This document shows, piece after piece, positions 59,609 to 64,000 of a stretch of DNA of 64,000 nucleotides. How positions within the stretch are numbered: the first letter of the stretch is position 1; each line of letters begins with the position of its first letter. The position numbers and the translations under genes were made by a program. Source of the DNA: Alphaproteobacteria bacterium HGW-Alphaproteobacteria-3 (GTDB lineage Bacteria > Pseudomonadota > Alphaproteobacteria > Parvibaculales > Parvibaculaceae); assembly GCA_002842875.1 (NCBI GenBank), contig PHEF01000005.1:1-64000 (forward strand). Direction: 5' to 3'. The notes under the pieces are model-generated. The model saw nothing but the letters and a program-made list of their open reading frames with translations. It was not told the DNA's origin and did no database searches.

Positions 59609-62600
59609 TCAAGGTTGCCCGATTGCCGCAGGTTTTGCATGGCTCAACGCTATTTCCAGCATTTCCGCGGGAATATCCATCAGTTCCGGCGCATCCGTCC
59701 ACAGCAGGCCGCAACGAATCACACGATCGGGATAAATCCGGGCGAGCACCGCGCGGTAAGCCGCCATCTGCACGAGATAGGCTTCCGGCACGAGATCGAG
59801 CGCGAGGGGCGGCGGGCGGTTCGTCTTGTAGTCGACAATCGTCACGGCCTCTTCCGTCACGCAGAGACGGTCGATCTGGCCGCCGACGAGAAGCGTCCGT
59901 CCGCGAAACGCGATCGTTCCGGTGACGGGCACTTCGGCGCGGCTCGGCTGTGCGAAAACCCCGGCAAAGCGTTCATCGTCGAGAACGCGAAAAACGGCGC
60001 TCCCGATTTCGTCTCTCTCGTCCGCGGAGAGGCCGTGCGCGGGCAAGGCAAGAAACCGTGCCGCCGCCGCAGGACGTTTTTCGGGTGGCATATCGGGCAG
60101 GGTCTGAAGCAGCCGGTGGATGAGACTGCCGCGCCGGAACCGCTTCGTGCCGTCATCGGCAATCGGCGAGAGAGCCGCAGGCTGCGCGATCCCTTCGGGC
60201 GGCAGACGCGAAGGCGCGAGCGGGCGGGCCAGCGCAGGCTCTTGCGGCGCTTCCCGCGACACCCAGGCGGGCAGGCCGGGGGGCACCTGCCGGGCCGCGC
60301 CTTCTTCCGGCTCGACCTTGCGCCGCTGTTCGCCCTCGATGCGCCAGACGGTACGCCCGTCCGGCGTTTCGATCTGCTTGGCGTCCGGCAGAAGCGCGCC
60401 GCAAACAAGCTCATACCAGCATTCCGCGGAGGGCGGCTTCGCACCGCTATAGCCGGCGATATAAAGCCGGTCGCGGGCGCGCGTCATCGCGACATATAGA
60501 AGCCGCCTGTATTCCGCCGTCTGAAGCTCGCGGCGGAAGGTGCGCGCTTCGGCACTCACCTCGTCCTCATCCTTCTTTCGCACGGGCCAGAGCAGCAATT
60601 CCGGCCCGTCTTTTTCGAGCGGCGGCAGAGCGAGGAGTGCGGGATCGTGCGCACCGCCCGGTGCGGCGCAGGTGTCCGGCATGAAGACGATTTCGGCTTC
60701 GAGACCTTTCGCGCCATGCACCGTCATGATGCGCACTTCGTTGCGGCCCTGGTCCATGTCGCGCTTGATTTCGGCGGCACCGCGCTCCAGCCAGTGAAGG
60801 AACGCTTCGAGCGAGGGCGGATGACCGCGCTCGAATTCGAGCGCGAGCGAGAGGAACTCGTCGATCGGGTCCGCCGCATCGGGACCGAGGCGCGCCAGCA
60901 AGCGGCGGCGGCCGTCCTCGCCCGCGAGCACATGCGCGAAGAATTCGTAAGGCGGCTCGAAATCCGCGCGGTCCAGCAAACGCGACAGCAAGGCCTCGAC
61001 TTCCGCGTAGCGCGGATTGCCCTTCGACTTTTCACGCAGGGTCTTCCAGAGCGAACCCTTCCGCCCCCATGCGAGATCGAAGAGTTCATTTTCGTCGAGA
61101 CCGGCAAGCGGGCCCTTCAGCACCGTTGCGAGCGTGAGGTCGTCATCCGGCAGCAGCACGAAGCGGCCGAGCGCGACGAGATCCATCACCGCCATCTGTT
61201 CGGTGAGTACCATGCGGTCCGCGCCCGCGACCGGAACGCCGCGCGCCTTGAGGTGGCGAACCATCTCGCCGACAAAGGCATTGCGGCGGCGCACGAGAAT
61301 GAGAATGTCGCCGGGCTCGATCGGCCGCCCCCTGGCGAGAAGTTTCTCTCCGCTCTTCAGCCAGCCGTCGACGGCCGATGCGATGCGCGCCGCCAGACGC
61401 GACATGGGCGCCTCGCCCGTCATGTAGTCGAGCGGTGCGTCCCAGGGGTTCGGCTCCGGGTCCTCCTCCTGCTTCTCGAGCTCCCAGATCTCGACAAGGC
61501 CCGCATCGAGGTCGCGATGCGCGATATGGGGATCGAGCTCGCCCGAGGCCGTCAGCCCGTTGCGCGCCACTTCGAGTTCGAAGACGCGGTCGACCGCCGC
61601 GAGCACTTCGGGGACCGATCGGAAGGAACGCGTGAGCGGCACATAATCCCAGAGCAGTTCCGCCGCCTTCACGCGCTTCTCGAAATAGCGCTTCATCTCG
61701 TCGAAGCGGGCGGGGTCGGCACCCTGAAAGGAAAAGATCGATTGTTTTTCGTCGCCGACCGCGAAGACGGTGCGCGCGACGTCGCGCGCGCCCGCGCCCG
61801 ACACGAACTCATCCGCGATGCGCGCAACGACGTCCCATTGTTCGGGGCTCGTATCCTGCGCCTCGTCGACAAGGATGTGATCGATGCCGCCGTCGAGTTT
61901 GTAGAGCACCCAGGGCGCCATGCTGCTTGTTGTGAGAAGGGCGCGCGTCTTCGCAATCAGATCGTCATAATCGAGAAGGGCACGCGCGCGCTTTGCCTCC
62001 TCGAAAGCGTCGAGAATGGCGATTGCAATCGTCACGATCGCTTCCGTGGCCTCGGCGACGCGGATCGCGCGGATGCGTGCGAGAAGTGCGGCGACACGCG
62101 CCTGCTCCTCCTCCAGGGCAAGAGCCGCCGACGGATTCTGTTCGGCAAGTTTTTTTGTGATAAGGATCTTGCGCGGCGTCATCTCCTTCGTCAGGAAGAT
62201 GGCGATGTAACCGTCCACCCGTTCGACGCGGCGGGCGGCGCTGGCGAGAAAGCCATGCAGGAGCGCCGCGCGTTCGGCATCGGTCTTTGTGCCGCCGGAA
62301 AGCACTTCCGCTGCATGGCGCATCGCCGCTTCAGGCAGGTTTGCGATTTCGGCGGCGAGGCCGCCGGCGGTCGCACCGGGCTCGACGGAAAGCGCCGCGC
62401 GCACCGCCTGGCAAATGCCGTCGAGGCCGCCGAAACGGTCGAGCATGCGCGCGAAGTTGCCGCGCTGACCGGTGACTTCCTTGAGGAGATTTCCGAAAGC
62501 GAGTTCGTCCACGCGCGAAACGATGTGCGCGAGCGCGCGGCCGAGCGGCGTGTCCGGCTGGGCGCCGGCGCGGCGCAACACGGTGTCGCGCACCTCGTCC

Positions 62601-63076
62601 ATCAAATCGCCGGAGCTGCGTTCATCGAGAATCTCGAATTGCGGCGGCACGCCGGCCTCCAGCGGAAAGCGGCCGAGAAGTCTTTCGCAGAAAGCATGGA
62701 TCGTCTGTATCTTGAGACCGCCCGGCGTTTCGATGGCACGGGCAAAAAGCTTGCGTGCGACGTCCAGCATCTTTCCGTCAGGCTTGCGGCCCTCGATTTC
62801 CTCGATGGCCGCCGAAAGCTCCTCGTCGGCCATGGTCGCCCAGCCGCCAAGTCTCTTGTAGAGACGGCTCGCCATTTCGGCCGCCGCCGCCTTGGTGAAT
62901 GTGAGGCAGAGAACGCGCTGGGGCGCCGTTCCCGCAAGCAGCAAGCGGGCGACGCGTGTCGTCAACGCATGCGTCTTGCCGGAGCCCGCATTGGCCGACA
63001 CCCAGACGGAGGTGAGCGGATGGGAGGCGCGGCGCTGCGCGTCGTCCGTTCCGCTCTTTCGCGACGGACCGCTCAT
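59609..63076 (-). CDS. addA: Double-strand break repair helicase AddA
   Basis: UvrD-type helicase and nuclease of 1155 residues that processes double-strand breaks with AddB. The Walker A is SANAGSGKTHALTTRV (residue 29 on), Walker B ILVDEAQDTSPEQW, motif V MTVHGAKGLEAEIVF and motif VI RLLYVAMTRARDRLYIAG. The C-terminal nuclease has GGQIDRLCVTEEAVTIVDYKTNRPPP. ATG 63076 overlaps the addB stop by three bases (ATGA), so the pair is coupled. An in-frame ATG nine codons upstream is unlikely. Confidence 0.94.
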   Translation of the reverse strand: MSGPSRKSGTDDAQRRASHPLTSVWVSANAGSGKTHALTTRVARLLLAGTAPQRVLCLTFTKAAAAEMASRLYKRLGGWATMADEELSAAIEEIEGRKPDGKMLDVARKLFARAIETPGGLKIQTIHAFCERLLGRFPLEAGVPPQFEILDERSSGDLMDEVRDTVLRRAGAQPDTPLGRALAHIVSRVDELAFGNLLKEVTGQRGNFARMLDRFGGLDGICQAVRAALSVEPGATAGGLAAEIANLPEAAMRHAAEVLSGGTKTDAERAALLHGFLASAARRVERVDGYIAIFLTKEMTPRKILITKKLAEQNPSAALALEEEQARVAALLARIRAIRVAEATEAIVTIAIAILDAFEEAKRARALLDYDDLIAKTRALLTTSSMAPWVLYKLDGGIDHILVDEAQDTSPEQWDVVARIADEFVSGAGARDVARTVFAVGDEKQSIFSFQGADPARFDEMKRYFEKRVKAAELLWDYVPLTRSFRSVPEVLAAVDRVFELEVARNGLTASGELDPHIAHRDLDAGLVEIWELEKQEEDPEPNPWDAPLDYMTGEAPMSRLAARIASAVDGWLKSGEKLLARGRPIEPGDILILVRRRNAFVGEMVRHLKARGVPVAGADRMVLTEQMAVMDLVALGRFVLLPDDDLTLATVLKGPLAGLDENELFDLAWGRKGSLWKTLREKSKGNPRYAEVEALLSRLLDRADFEPPYEFFAHVLAGEDGRRRLLARLGPDAADPIDEFLSLALEFERGHPPSLEAFLHWLERGAAEIKRDMDQGRNEVRIMTVHGAKGLEAEIVFMPDTCAAPGGAHDPALLALPPLEKDGPELLLWPVRKKDEDEVSAEARTFRRELQTAEYRRLLYVAMTRARDRLYIAGYSGAKPPSAECWYELVCGALLPDAKQIETPDGRTVWRIEGEQRRKVEPEEGAARQVPPGLPAWVSREAPQEPALARPLAPSRLPPEGIAQPAALSPIADDGTKRFRRGSLIHRLLQTLPDMPPEKRPAAAARFLALPAHGLSADERDEIGSAVFRVLDDERFAGVFAQPSRAEVPVTGTIAFRGRTLLVGGQIDRLCVTEEAVTIVDYKTNRPPPLALDLVPEAYLVQMAAYRAVLARIYPDRVIRCGLLWTDAPELMDIPAEMLEIALSHAKPAAIGQP

Positions 63077-64000
63077 TCGCCGTCGTCTCCCGCCGATGAC
63101 CATTCCTTGACGCGGGCGAGATGATCGTAATCGCCGTAGCGGCCCCAGAACATCGGACGCGGGCGCGACAGATAAGGCGTTCTCTCGTCTTCGTACTGGC
63201 GCAGCAGATCGACCAGCAAGGCATAGGTATTTTCCGCGAGCGCGCCGCCCGGATCGGAGACGACGCGCATTTCGCCCGCCGTCTCCCCGCCGGTGAGGCG
63301 GAGATAGACCATGCGGCCTGTATTCGCCTTCGGGACAGGCGCGCTTTCAGGCGCCTTGGTCCGGAACCCGCCGCGCGCGGCGATGGCGGCTTCGAGCGGC
63401 AATTGCGGCGCGAGACCGATCTCGACTTGCTTCGCGCTCGGCAATGCGCCGGTCTTGTAGTCGACGATGTCGACGGTGCCGTCGTCGCGCATGTCGATCC
63501 TGTCGGCCTTGCCGACCAGCGTGACCGTTCGCGCGAGTTCAACGATCTCGATCTCGCCCTTTGCTTCGGCAATGGCGCGGCGAAGGCCTTCGCGTTCCTC
63601 GCGTTCATGCTCGACGATCCAGCGCGCAATACGCCGGAAGCGCGGCCACCAGAAAGCGGCAACGCCCGGACGGCCGATGGCGCCGGCAAAAACCTCCTCG
63701 CCGATGGCAATCAGCTTGTCGAAAGCGTCGTCCGGCATCCCGTCCGGAAAGGCATCGACGAAGCGCTCAAGCGCCTCGTGAACGATCGTGCCGCGCTCGG
63801 CGGCGGCGATGTCGGCGTCGAGCGGGTCGAGCACCGGGAGCTTCAGGATTTTTTTCGCGTAGATCGCATAGGGATCGCGGATGAGGGTTTCGATTTCCGT
63901 GACGGAAAAACGATCCGGTCTCGAGGCGAGGGGCGGCGCGGGACGCGGGCGGACAGGCTCCAGATATTTCTCCGGCTTGTCGATATCCTGCGCCCATTGC
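63073..64000 (-). CDS. addB: Double-strand break repair protein AddB, C-terminal part
   Basis: The frame is open from the stop at 63073 to the right edge of the window, so about 308 C-terminal residues are seen and the start lies outside. FSVTEIETLIRDPYAIYAKKILKL and LDADIAAAERGTIVHEALERFVDAFP are typical of AddB. The nuclease core follows with KADRIDMRDDGTVDIVDYKTGALPSAKQVEIGLAPQLPLEAAIA. AddB lacks helicase function but recognises the hotspot and cuts the other strand. It overlaps addA by four bases. Confidence 0.92.
   Translation of the reverse strand, partial: QWAQDIDKPEKYLEPVRPRPAPPLASRPDRFSVTEIETLIRDPYAIYAKKILKLPVLDPLDADIAAAERGTIVHEALERFVDAFPDGMPDDAFDKLIAIGEEVFAGAIGRPGVAAFWWPRFRRIARWIVEHEREEREGLRRAIAEAKGEIEIVELARTVTLVGKADRIDMRDDGTVDIVDYKTGALPSAKQVEIGLAPQLPLEAAIAARGGFRTKAPESAPVPKANTGRMVYLRLTGGETAGEMRVVSDPGGALAENTYALLVDLLRQYEDERTPYLSRPRPMFWGRYGDYDHLARVKEWSSAGDDGE

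Overview
The window looks like chromosomal DNA of a GC-rich alphaproteobacterium, probably of the Hyphomicrobiales/Parvibaculum type. Supporting signs are the Hsp20-DUF1150 pair, the TIGR02300-aroA-cmk-rpsA-sppA-ihfB-lapA-pyrF-trpFBA-accD-folC-trxA-addAB gene order, class II (CP4-like) AroA, and alphaproteobacterial Fur/Mur-like and Pho-like boxes. The genus is an inference; no rRNA is present.

Layout. (1) 1-22932 is mostly core DNA. It holds a small heat-shock protein and DUF1150, Fe superoxide dismutase, a ferric-iron ABC importer split over two divergent transcripts (permease rightward; ATPase and binding protein leftward), an acetyl-CoA hydrolase/transferase, a PadR-controlled RND efflux pair, an FAH-family enzyme, a single-chain acyl-CoA carboxylase, an old-yellow-enzyme-type oxidoreductase, a YghU-type glutathione transferase, and a compact pstSCAB phosphate importer. 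(2) 23065-46171 is a 23-kb genomic island. It is bounded by a 14-bp direct repeat whose right copy overlaps the 3' end of tRNA-Ala(GGC). It carries ACAGGGAA-type repeats, a truncated ORF, a deleted IS3-family element abutting a truncated MFS gene, a czcICBA-like metal efflux operon, a tyrosine-integrase remnant, a DUF5681/ParB-methylase module, an XRE-ImmA/IrrE pair, a Fic remnant, a type III restriction-modification operon with an ASCH-domain protein between Res and Mod, and a DUF3489-DUF2924-serine recombinase module. (3) 46166-64000 is core again: tRNA-Ala, TIGR02300, aroA, cmk, rpsA, sppA, ihfB, lapA, pyrF, trpF, trpB, trpA, accD, folC, trxA, addA and the C-terminal part of addB.

The most unusual spot is inside the core aroA-cmk-rpsA block. 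A lower-GC gene for a dUTPase/dCTP-deaminase-like domain with a C-terminal membrane segment sits there in the opposite orientation. The adjacent 5' half of cmk shares its atypical composition, while the cmk 3' half looks native, so the locus appears to have been rebuilt by recombination. The second notable locus is the ASCH protein encoded between the type III Res and Mod genes.

Three housekeeping reading frames in 46-59 kb (TIGR02300, rpsA, folC) are interrupted by short indels or deletions at conserved positions. rpsA and folC are normally needed for growth, so sequence or assembly errors must be excluded before these are read as biology.

Functional links. The PadR palindrome, the Fur/Mur-like boxes at the iron importer and the two Pho-like triple repeats suggest local regulation. 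The trp genes, accD and folC are tightly packed and in places overlap, as expected for one transcript. res-ASCH-mod and czcICBA are each co-directional and tightly spaced, as expected for operons.
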